NCBI RefSeq assembly: GCF_938018145.1
Contig: NZ_CALIII010000433.1
Span: 1 to 6,126, forward strand
Length of the DNA stretch: 6,126 nt
Direction of reading: 5' to 3'
Source of the DNA: an uncultured Campylobacter sp.
GTDB lineage: Bacteria; Campylobacterota; Campylobacteria; Campylobacterales; Campylobacteraceae
Positions 1 to 5,820 of this stretch are shown here, in pieces. The translations under genes were made by a program, and so were the position numbers. Positions within the stretch are counted from its first letter, which is position 1. The number at the start of each line of letters is the position of its first letter. The notes below the pieces were generated by a model that worked only from the letters and a program-made list of their open reading frames with translations, searched no databases and was not told where the DNA came from.

Positions 1-42
1 CGCAAAATTTCGCCGCGCTTAAACCCAAATTTGAGCCAATTC

Positions 43-255
43 TCACTCAGGCGGCTTATAGCCTTTTTCTTTACGGCGAAGCTCCAGCTCGTAGGCGTCG
101 TTTAGCGCGTCTTCGTCGTCAAATTTCGTCCCGTCCAAAAACTTTCGCTCGTCGTCAAACTGCCTGGTTTTAAGCCCCCACAGCAGCGCCGCCAGCCCGC
201 ACGCGCCAAGCAGCGTAGAAACCCCGATCATCATCGCCACGACCGCCCCGCTCAT
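43..255 (-). CDS. ccoS: cbb3-type cytochrome c oxidase assembly protein CcoS
   Basis: A 70-residue protein with one hydrophobic segment at about residues 4-27, followed by the CcoS signature: W26, K29 and Q32-F33-D34-D35 just after the membrane helix, then an acidic and basic cytoplasmic tail. The length fits the family, which runs about 45-70 residues. CcoS is a small inner-membrane protein needed for cofactor (heme b and copper) insertion into CcoN, the catalytic subunit of cbb3 oxidase; this role is family knowledge. The ATG at 253-255 overlaps the ccoI stop as ATGA, and AGGAG (minus strand, 262-266) lies six bases upstream inside the 3' end of ccoI, so translation is probably coupled. No terminator is visible in the 42 bases left to the window edge, so transcription may continue leftwards. 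Confidence 0.93.
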   Translation of the reverse strand: MSGAVVAMMIGVSTLLGACGLAALLWGLKTRQFDDERKFLDGTKFDDEDALNDAYELELRRKEKGYKPPE

Positions 256-2654
256 CGCTCGCTCCTAGCCCGCATCGCGTTTAGCACGACCGCGACCGAG
301 CTTAGCGACATCGAGAGAGCGGCTACTGCAGGCGCGACGTAGCCGGCCATCGCTAACGGTATCGTCACGGCGTTATAAACGAGCGAAAAGGCCAAATTTT
401 GCCGCACGATGCGGTAGGTCCTGCGAGCGAGCCTGACCGCAGCCGCGAGCGAGGCGGGGTCGTCTCTCATCAGCACGACGTCGCTTTTTGCGATACTCAC
501 GGCCGCTCCGCTACCCATGCACACGGCCACGCTTGAGAGCGCGAGCGCGGCGGCGTCGTTGATCCCGTCGCCCACCATCAGCACGTTTCGCCCTTGCTGC
601 GCCAGTCTCTCTACGTAGGCGGCCTTGTCCGTAGGCAGAGCGTTTGCGGCCGTTTCATCGATGCCTAGCCCCTCTGCCACGCGCTTTGCGGCATATTCGT
701 TATCGCCGGTTAGCATTGCAACGCGCATGCCCGCGTTTTTTAGCGCGGCTACGCACTCTTTGGCGCCATCTTTTAGGCTCTCTTCTAGCTCAAATGCCGC
801 CGTTATCTCGCCGTCCACGGCAAAAAAATAGCAAGTCCCGCGCACCGATTCGCCGCTATAAAGCCCTAGCTCTCGCATAAATTTCTCGCTCCCGCCGGCT
901 AGATTTATGCCGTCAAATTTAGCCTGCGTGCCGCGTGCTGCGATGTTTTCAAAGCCGCTTAACTCTAAAAGTTTTAAATCACTAAAATTTGCGCGCAGAT
1001 ACTCGCCCACGGCGCGGCTAACGGGATGATCCGAGCCGCTAACTAGCGAAAAAAGCGCGCTTGCGTCAAATTTGCCCGCGTGCGTAAATTTACTCACTTT
1101 AAGTCGCCCCGAGGTGAGCGTGCCGGTCTTATCAAACACGGCCATGTCACATTTGGCGAGGCTTTCGATGATGCGCGCTTCTTTAAAAAGTATCCCGCGC
1201 CTAAAGCCCGCCCCAAGCGCAACGAGCGTACTAACGGGCGTAGCAAGTCCCAGCGCGCAGGGACACGAGATCACCACGACCGAGATCGCGACGATGAGCG
1301 CGGCGGAGAGCTCGCCCGTGCGCCAGAACCAAAACGCAAACGTCGCTAGCGCCAGCGCCGTGATAGCGGCCGAAAACCTCGCCGCGATAGCGTCTGCGAG
1401 TGCCTGGATTTTAGGCTTTTTGGCTGCGGCGGTTTCTAGCAGGTTTATGATACGGGCTAGCACCGACTCGCTAAAGACGGCGCCGACCTCATAAACCAGC
1501 GTGCCGTCCACGCACACGGAGCCGCTTTTTATCTCGTTTTCGCCATCTTTCGCGCTCAGATACGCAGGCGCGCTCTCGCCGCTAAGGCTAGAGAGATCAA
1601 AGCTCGCCGCGCCGCTGATAACGACGCCGTCAAGTAGCACGCGCTCGCCGACTCTCACTACCACGAGTTCGCCCACACGCACCTCCTGCGCGCTTTTTAG
1701 GGTTATTTCGTCGCCGTTTTTGACGCTAACGGAGTTTAAATTTAACGAGTTTAGGTTATCGAGCGTGTCGGCGGCCTTTTTCTTGCTTAAAATTTCCAGA
1801 TATTTGCCGATAAATACGAAAGTGATTATCATCGCAACCGAGTCAAAATACGTCTCGCCTCGCCTAGAAAACATCGCGTAGATCGAGAAAATGTAAGCTG
1901 CTAGCGTGCCCGTGACGATGAGGCTATCCATGTTTTGCGTTTTGTTTTTTAGCGCGCTCCAAGCGCCCCTAAAAAACCCGCTTCCCGTGTAAAAAAGCAC
2001 CGGCGTAGCGAGGATAAATTCGGCGAAATTTATGATAGAGCGCACGTCGGCGCGCATGCCCGTGAAGTAGCCGCCGTACTGCGCGACGGCCAGCCACATG
2101 ATGTTCATCGTGCAAAATATCCCGACAAGCAGCCTCGCGTAAAATTCGCGCCTCTGCCCCGCGAGTCTGTGCTCCTGAGCCTGCGCGTCGTATGGGTAGG
2201 GTTCAAAGCCGATGGAGCGGATGAGGGCGAAAATTTGAGCCAAATTTACCTCGTTTTCGTCCCAGACGATGAGGGCTTTGTTATTAACCGAGTTTATATT
2301 TACCTCTAAAATTCCCTTCTGCGCAAATAAAACCTTCTCGTTTAGCCAGATGCATGCCGAGCAGTGGATACCCTCGATGATGAGCGAGATTTTGTTAAAT
2401 CCGTTCTCGTTTTTGACGTAGTTTTGATAAATAGCCGCGAGGTCCTCTTGCGACTTTTGCGCCGCGTTTTTCGCGCTTAGGGCGGGATTTAGCGTAGTTT
2501 TGCCAAGCCTTTCGTAAAACTCGCCAAGCCCGCTTGCGTTAAGTATCTCGTAAACTCCCGCGCACCCCTCGCAGCAAAACAGCTCCCCGCCGCGCTCTAT
2601 CAGCGCCTCGCGCTCAAATTCGCCCCTGCAATGCGCGCACTTAAATTTGCCCAT
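252..2654 (-). CDS. ccoI: CcoI/FixI-type copper-translocating P1B ATPase for cbb3 oxidase biogenesis
   Basis: An 800-residue heavy-metal P-type ATPase of the inner membrane. The N-terminal region carries a cysteine cluster (C6, C9, C27, C28, C31), the extra metal-binding domain typical of the CcoI/FixI/CopA2 branch. A heavy-metal-associated domain follows with G-I-H-C98-S-A-C101. Membrane helices lie near 172-195, 206-228, 243-262, 270-287, 428-446, 454-476, 753-775 and 778-795. Signature residues are all present: actuator S358-G-E-S (Ser where many have Thr), C464-P-C466 in the transport helix, phosphorylated D508 in DKTGT, H543-P544, T649-G-D651, the GDGIND loop at 695-700, Y760-N761, and M782-x-x-S-S in the last helix, a Cu(I)-ATPase pattern. 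In this branch the pump moves Cu(I) slowly to supply CcoN rather than for bulk copper resistance (family knowledge). Adjacent ccoS supports that over plain CopA. The start has only a weak A/G-rich ribosome site, but nothing better lies upstream. Confidence 0.94.
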   Translation of the reverse strand: MGKFKCAHCRGEFEREALIERGGELFCCEGCAGVYEILNASGLGEFYERLGKTTLNPALSAKNAAQKSQEDLAAIYQNYVKNENGFNKISLIIEGIHCSACIWLNEKVLFAQKGILEVNINSVNNKALIVWDENEVNLAQIFALIRSIGFEPYPYDAQAQEHRLAGQRREFYARLLVGIFCTMNIMWLAVAQYGGYFTGMRADVRSIINFAEFILATPVLFYTGSGFFRGAWSALKNKTQNMDSLIVTGTLAAYIFSIYAMFSRRGETYFDSVAMIITFVFIGKYLEILSKKKAADTLDNLNSLNLNSVSVKNGDEITLKSAQEVRVGELVVVRVGERVLLDGVVISGAASFDLSSLSGESAPAYLSAKDGENEIKSGSVCVDGTLVYEVGAVFSESVLARIINLLETAAAKKPKIQALADAIAARFSAAITALALATFAFWFWRTGELSAALIVAISVVVISCPCALGLATPVSTLVALGAGFRRGILFKEARIIESLAKCDMAVFDKTGTLTSGRLKVSKFTHAGKFDASALFSLVSGSDHPVSRAVGEYLRANFSDLKLLELSGFENIAARGTQAKFDGINLAGGSEKFMRELGLYSGESVRGTCYFFAVDGEITAAFELEESLKDGAKECVAALKNAGMRVAMLTGDNEYAAKRVAEGLGIDETAANALPTDKAAYVERLAQQGRNVLMVGDGINDAAALALSSVAVCMGSGAAVSIAKSDVVLMRDDPASLAAAVRLARRTYRIVRQNLAFSLVYNAVTIPLAMAGYVAPAVAALSMSLSSVAVVLNAMRARSER
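262..266 (-). promoter_or_regulatory. ccoS ribosome binding site inside ccoI
   Basis: AGGAG on the minus strand, six bases before the ccoS ATG. It sits in the last codons of ccoI and confirms the start that gives the ATGA overlap. Confidence 0.7.
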
Positions 2655-2687
2655 CGATTACTTTTTTCTTTCGTTTTAAGATTTTAG

Positions 2688-2693
2688 ATTATA
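2688..2693 (-). promoter_or_regulatory. Probable sigma-70 -10 element for ccoI-ccoS
   Basis: On the minus strand these bases read TATAAT, a perfect -10 hexamer. A transcript starting near 2681 would have a leader of about 26 bases to the ccoI ATG. There is no recognisable -35, but the upstream minus strand has short T-runs, as is usual for Campylobacter sigma-70 promoters. The placement is right for ccoI. Confidence 0.55.
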
Positions 2694-2790
2694 CGTAAAA
2701 TTTCTAAAGCCTCGCTTGATTTTGCTGGCTTTGGCGCGGATTTCGCTTGCGTCCGAATTTGACGACAAATTTGACAGATTTTGCTCGCGT

Positions 2791-2877
2791 CAAAATACCC
2801 CCATAAATTTGACCGGATTTGGCCGAGACCAGCACCTTGAAAACGCTAGTTAAATTATGCAAAATACCCTTAAATTT
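2791..2877. repeat. Two-copy short direct repeat, CAAAATACCC then TAAATTT
   Basis: CAAAATACCC occurs at 2791-2800 and again at 2860-2869, 69 bases apart. Each copy is followed closely by TAAATTT (2804-2810 and 2871-2877), with a spacer of three bases in the first and one in the second. TAAATTT alone is common here, so the significance rests on the perfect 10-mer. It could be a duplicated protein site or decayed sequence. Confidence 0.45.
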
Positions 2878-2910
2878 TAACCTCAAATTTGGCGAAAAAA
2901 TAGCGACTTC

Positions 2911-4020
2911 TCACGCAAACTCCCTATCTATCACGATGAAAATTTTATACCCAGGAAAGCTTAGCGCAACTTTACGCTCGATCTGGGTGCGCAGTTCGCC
3001 CAGATTTTTCTCTCCAAAATCAACCACTACGTCAAACCTCACGCTCTTTTTCTTGCTATCGATGAAAAACGCGTGAAATCCGCGCACGCTGCTAAACTCC
3101 GAGAGCAAATTTGCCACGCAGGCGCGGCTCTCGTCCTGCCCCAAATTTACGCTATAAACGCCAAAAACCAGATAAATCCTGTAAATTTTATAAATCTCGA
3201 TTTGAAGCTCGTTTAGCCTCTGCGAAACCTCGCTAAGGGGCAAATGCTCGTCTATCTCGACGTTCACCGAGCCCACGTATCGCTGCGCGCCGTAGTTGTG
3301 AAGGATCAGGTCGTATGCGCCGCGCACGATCTCGCAGCGATTTACGGCGGCGTAAATTTCGTCGCTGATCTCTTTTTCGACGCGCTGACCGATGATTTTA
3401 TCGAAGGTTTCTTTTATCAAAAGTACGCCGTTTACGATAATAAAAAGCGACGCCAAAGCGCCCGCGTAGCCGTCTATCTGGATATCGGCGAAGTACGACA
3501 GCGCAGCAGAGACGAGGATCACGCACGAGATGATCGCATCGCCCAGAGCCTCCTGGCCGACGGCTCTAAGCGAGATAGATTTGGTCTGTTTGCCGATCTT
3601 TTTATAGTAAAAGCCGAGCGCAAATTTGACGAATATCGCGCAAAACAAAAACGCCAAAAACGGCATCGTAAAGCTGGTGGGCTCGGGCGCGAAGATATTT
3701 TCGACCGAAGTTTTTAGAAACTGAAATCCCAGCATCAGCACGATGACCGAAACGATAAGACCGCCGATATACTCGGTCCTGCCGTAGCCGTAGGGGTGGT
3801 CTTCGTCGGGCATCTTGCTAGCTAGTTTTGAGCCAAATATCGTGATGATACTTGAGCCTGCATCGCTAAGGTTATTTACGGCATCTGATATCAGCGCGAC
3901 CGAGTTTGAGACCATGGCGATAAAAATTTTCGCCGCGGCTAAGAAAAAATTTGTAACTATGCCGATAAGCGCGGTTTTTATTATCGTTTTTTCGCGCTTG
4001 CCGTCTTTAAAATCCATCAT
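2911..4020 (-). CDS. Cation diffusion facilitator (CDF) family divalent metal exporter with extended C-terminus
   Basis: Inner-membrane metal/proton antiporter, 369 residues from the start chosen here. Six helices lie near 16-38, 40-67, 83-106, 117-140, 155-178 and 182-211. The transport-site positions read N49-x3-D53 in helix 2 and E157-x3-D161 in helix 5, where zinc exporters have H or D and H; Asn in helix 2 is the manganese-exporter (MntE-like) pattern, so Mn(II) or Fe(II) is the better guess. A D-H-P-Y-G-Y-G loop after helix 2 is family-typical. The usual cytoplasmic regulatory domain spans about 214-295. A second segment, about 299-369, looks like a further small alpha/beta domain, making the protein some 70 residues longer than E. 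coli FieF. An ATG at 4099-4101 would give 396 residues but lies upstream of the likely promoter; ATG 4018-4020 has AAGGA eight bases before it. Metal specificity is inference. Confidence 0.9.
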   Translation of the reverse strand: MMDFKDGKREKTIIKTALIGIVTNFFLAAAKIFIAMVSNSVALISDAVNNLSDAGSSIITIFGSKLASKMPDEDHPYGYGRTEYIGGLIVSVIVLMLGFQFLKTSVENIFAPEPTSFTMPFLAFLFCAIFVKFALGFYYKKIGKQTKSISLRAVGQEALGDAIISCVILVSAALSYFADIQIDGYAGALASLFIIVNGVLLIKETFDKIIGQRVEKEISDEIYAAVNRCEIVRGAYDLILHNYGAQRYVGSVNVEIDEHLPLSEVSQRLNELQIEIYKIYRIYLVFGVYSVNLGQDESRACVANLLSEFSSVRGFHAFFIDSKKKSVRFDVVVDFGEKNLGELRTQIERKVALSFPGYKIFIVIDREFA

Positions 4021-4028
4021 TTTGATAT

Positions 4029-4033
4029 TCCTT
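4029..4033 (-). promoter_or_regulatory. CDF gene ribosome binding site that decides the start
   Basis: AAGGA on the minus strand, eight bases before the ATG at 4018-4020. The alternative in-frame ATGs at 4036-4038 and 4099-4101 have no comparable site. Confidence 0.7.
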
Positions 4034-4048
4034 TTCATTTTTGGCGAG

Positions 4049-4077
4049 ATTATATCACTTCTTGACATCAAAGCCAA
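4049..4077 (-). promoter_or_regulatory. Probable promoter of the CDF gene with extended -10
   Basis: The minus strand reads TGATATAAT over 4057-4049, a perfect -10 with the extended TGN motif. TTGGCT (4077-4072) lies 17 bases upstream and matches the -35 consensus at four of six places. A start near 4042 would give a leader of about 22 bases holding the ribosome site. This promoter lies inside the 396-residue reading frame, which is the main reason for choosing the shorter protein. Confidence 0.6.
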
Positions 4078-4090
4078 AATTTTATAAAAT
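4062..4090 (+). promoter_or_regulatory. Probable rho promoter
   Basis: A consensus -35 TTGACA (4062-4067) is followed after 17 bases by TAAAAT (4085-4090), five of six to the -10 consensus. Transcription would start near 4097 and give a leader of about 65 bases. A full TTGACA is unusual for Campylobacter, whose sigma-70 promoters mostly lack a conserved -35. The element interleaves with the opposing CDF promoter. Confidence 0.55.
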
Positions 4091-4095
4091 GCGAC

Positions 4096-4115
4096 TTTCA
4101 AAACTTCTTTTGAAA
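4096..4115. promoter_or_regulatory. Perfect 8-4-8 inverted repeat at the 5' end of the rho leader
   Basis: TTTCAAAA (4096-4103), CTTC, TTTTGAAA (4108-4115) form a perfect dyad. It begins at the predicted rho transcript start, so in RNA it would be a 5'-terminal stem-loop. As DNA it could be a repressor site overlapping rho initiation and lying just upstream of the CDF promoter. It does not match any operator I recognise. The dyad is seen directly; either role is inference. Confidence 0.5.
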
Positions 4116-4151
4116 CTTAAATTTATCTACAAAATTATTCCGTAATTTTAA

Positions 4152-4157
4152 AGAGGA
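4152..4157 (+). promoter_or_regulatory. rho ribosome binding site
   Basis: AGAGGA lies four bases before the ATG at 4162-4164. The spacing is slightly short but the match is strong, and no other start in this frame has one. Confidence 0.7.
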
Positions 4158-4161
4158 CACA

Positions 4162-5508
4162 ATGGAAAATAACGCGACCCAGCCTGCAAATTCTGCGCAG
4201 GAAAGTCAAAAAACCACGAAAAAACACCAAAACTCGCGCACTCACATCCCCGTCGACGGACACAAAATCGAAGAGCTAAGAACTCTTAGCCTAGAGGAGC
4301 TCATCGCTATCGCAAACAGCGTAGGCGTCGAGAATCCGCGCGAATTTCGCAGACAAGATTTGATATTTGAGATCCTAAAAACCCAAACAAAACAAGGCGG
4401 ATTTATACTTTTCACGGGTATTTTAGAGATCACGAGCGAGGGCTACGGCTTTTTGCGCTCGGTAGATGCAAACCTCAGCGACAGCTCAAACGACGCCTAC
4501 GTCTCAAACTCTCAAATTCGCAAATTTGCCCTGCGCGTGGGCGACATCGTGACGGGTCAAGTGCGCGAACCAAAAGATCAGGAAAAATACTACGCCCTGC
4601 TAAAAATCGAAGCGCTAAACTATATGCCGCTAATCGAGGCCAAGGAGCGCCCGCTATTTGACAACCTAACTCCGCTTTTCCCGACGGAAAAACTTCGCCT
4701 CGAGTATGATCCTATGAAGCTAACGGGCCGCGTGCTCGATCTCTTTACCCCTCTTGGCAAGGGTCAGCGCGGCCTCATCGTCGCACCTCCTAGAAGCGGT
4801 AAAACCGAGCTCATGAAAGAGCTAGCTCACGGTATCGCGCGCAACCACCCCGAGTCGCATCTCATGGTGCTACTCGTGGACGAGCGTCCCGAGGAGGTTA
4901 CCGACATGCAGCGCTGCGTAAAGGGCGAAGTGTTTAGCTCGACGTTTGACCTACCTGCGATGAACCACGTGCGCGTCGCCGAACTCGTCATCGAAAAGGC
5001 CAAACGCCTCGTAGAAATGGGCAAAGACGTCATCATCCTGCTAGATAGCATTACCCGCCTAGCGCGCGCGTATAACACCGTAACTCCGCCAAGCGGCAAG
5101 GTGCTAACCGGCGGCGTGGACGCAAACGCCCTGCACAAGCCGAAACGCTTTTTCGGCGCGGCGAGAAACATCGAACACGGCGGCAGCCTCACCATCATCG
5201 CCACTGCGCTCATCGACACGGGCTCGCGTATGGACGAGGTTATTTTCGAGGAGTTTAAAGGCACGGGCAACAGCGAAATCGTACTAGATCGCAACATCTC
5301 CGACCGCCGAATTTACCCGGCCATCAACGTACTAAAATCAGGCACCAGAAAAGAAGAACTACTGCAAAAACCGGACGAACTGCAAAAGATCTGGGCTATC
5401 CGCTCGGCGATCGCTACGATGGACGACGTAGAGGCGCTTAAGTTTTTATACGCCAAGATGCTAAAAACCAAGGACAATAAAGAGTTGCTTTCAATCCTTA
5501 ACGAATAG
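4162..5508 (+). CDS. rho: Transcription termination factor Rho
   Basis: A 448-residue hexameric RNA-dependent ATPase/helicase that loads on C-rich untranslated RNA and releases RNA polymerase. In order: a polar Asn/Gln/Thr/Lys-rich tail at 1-35, the Rho N-terminal helical domain at about 37-77, the cold-shock RNA-binding domain at about 80-152 (G94-Y-G-F-L-R-S and Y113-V-S-x-S-Q-I-R), and the ATPase core. The P-loop is A208-P-P-R-S-G-K214-T215, with Arg at the place of E. coli Lys181, a common variant. The D240-E241-R242-P-E-E motif holds the catalytic Glu, Walker B ends at D295, and the Q-loop is S311-G-K-V-L-T-G-G. The R-loop region around R356 and the E363-x-F-K-G-T-G-N stretch are intact. 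It is about 29 residues longer than E. coli Rho (419), all from the N-terminal tail. It is transcribed alone, divergently from the CDF gene, and followed by hairpins. Confidence 0.98.
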   Translation: MENNATQPANSAQESQKTTKKHQNSRTHIPVDGHKIEELRTLSLEELIAIANSVGVENPREFRRQDLIFEILKTQTKQGGFILFTGILEITSEGYGFLRSVDANLSDSSNDAYVSNSQIRKFALRVGDIVTGQVREPKDQEKYYALLKIEALNYMPLIEAKERPLFDNLTPLFPTEKLRLEYDPMKLTGRVLDLFTPLGKGQRGLIVAPPRSGKTELMKELAHGIARNHPESHLMVLLVDERPEEVTDMQRCVKGEVFSSTFDLPAMNHVRVAELVIEKAKRLVEMGKDVIILLDSITRLARAYNTVTPPSGKVLTGGVDANALHKPKRFFGAARNIEHGGSLTIIATALIDTGSRMDEVIFEEFKGTGNSEIVLDRNISDRRIYPAINVLKSGTRKEELLQKPDELQKIWAIRSAIATMDDVEALKFLYAKMLKTKDNKELLSILNE

Positions 5509-5542
5509 TGAAGTTGCGTTTTTAGATAAATTTAGCCCTTGC

Positions 5543-5562
5543 GCGAGTCGTTCGCGGCTCGC
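5543..5562 (+). terminator. Hairpin after rho with a UUCG loop
   Basis: GCGAGTCG (5543-5550), loop TTCG, CGGCTCGC (5555-5562): eight pairs including one G-U. The stem is strong and GC-rich, but the sequence after it is not a T-run, so it is a poor classical terminator by itself. It may protect the 3' end of the rho mRNA or act as a first pause before the next hairpin. Confidence 0.45.
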
Positions 5563-5603
5563 CGATCTACTTTAAAATGCTCTAAATTTTATAAATTTAC
5601 AAA

Positions 5604-5641
5604 CCGTCGCCGCTTAAATTTATGCCAGCGACGGCTATTTT
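5604..5641. terminator. Probable bidirectional intrinsic terminator between rho and the right-hand gene
   Basis: CCGTCGC (5604-5610) pairs perfectly with GCGACGG (5628-5634) across a 17-base AT-rich loop. Rightwards the stem is followed by CTATTTTA; leftwards the minus strand reads TTTGTAAATTT after it. The flanking genes converge here, which suits a shared terminator. The large loop lowers confidence slightly. Confidence 0.6.
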
Positions 5642-5820
5642 AGTGCCAAAATTTAACGCGGCTTTTCAAATTTGCTTATCTTTTGCTATCCGCCGCTTCT
5701 CACATCTTACGCTAAATTTACGAGATTAACCGCTTTATGCACGCTTTGCTTTTTGTTTAAATTTTACTGCGCTACCGAGCACGCCGCCCCTCTTCTATCG
5801 CTGCGACAGATTTGCAAATT

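Larger units (their letters stand above)
2655..2910. other. Spacer between the CDF gene and ccoI; no gene supported
   Basis: 256 bases holding the ccoI -10 element, a two-copy direct repeat, several AAATTTGA words and a small perfect inverted repeat, ATTTTG (2778-2783) with CAAAAT (2791-2796). A 60-codon minus-strand frame at 2704-2886 has no ribosome site or recognisable protein character, and I regard it as chance. I see no strong intrinsic terminator after the CDF gene, so some read-through into ccoI is possible. Confidence 0.6.
5509..5820. other. 312-base convergent intergenic region
   Basis: Apart from the two hairpins I see no gene, RNA or mobile element. The region holds nine copies of AAATTT, against one in the whole of rho. 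A 63-codon plus-strand frame starting at 5672 has no ribosome site and runs into the opposing gene, so I do not call it. A weaker five-base inverted repeat (GCGGC 5658-5662, GCCGC 5692-5696) has a 29-base loop and is probably not meaningful. Confidence 0.6.

Noticed and set aside
821..829. Seven-base A-run in ccoI as a possible phase-variable tract
   Set aside because: It is short, encodes two ordinary Phe codons in frame, and the gene is intact; Campylobacter phase variation usually uses long G/C runs, and none of seven or more is present.
1072..1881. Plus-strand frames of 89-140 codons opposite ccoI
   Set aside because: All are shadows of the P-type ATPase, with Ser/Ala/Arg-rich composition typical of antisense frames.
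2732..2746. Sigma-54-like site TGGCGC-N5-TCGC on the plus strand
   Set aside because: It has one mismatch in each half and points towards the 3' end of the CDF gene, with no plus-strand gene to serve.
2704..2886. 60-codon minus-strand frame between the CDF gene and ccoI
   Set aside because: No ribosome site, low-complexity basic composition, and overlap with the repeats; its codons mostly reflect AAATTT words.
3244..3717. 157-codon plus-strand frame
   Set aside because: It lies wholly opposite the well-supported CDF gene, with no protein-like domain or ribosome site.
4021..4101. Longer CDF start giving 396 residues
   Set aside because: The extra 27 codons span the extended -10 and the ribosome site of the shorter form, have no ribosome site of their own, and overlap the inverted repeat before rho.
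4827..5297. 156-codon minus-strand frame opposite rho
   Set aside because: Antisense shadow of the most conserved part of Rho.
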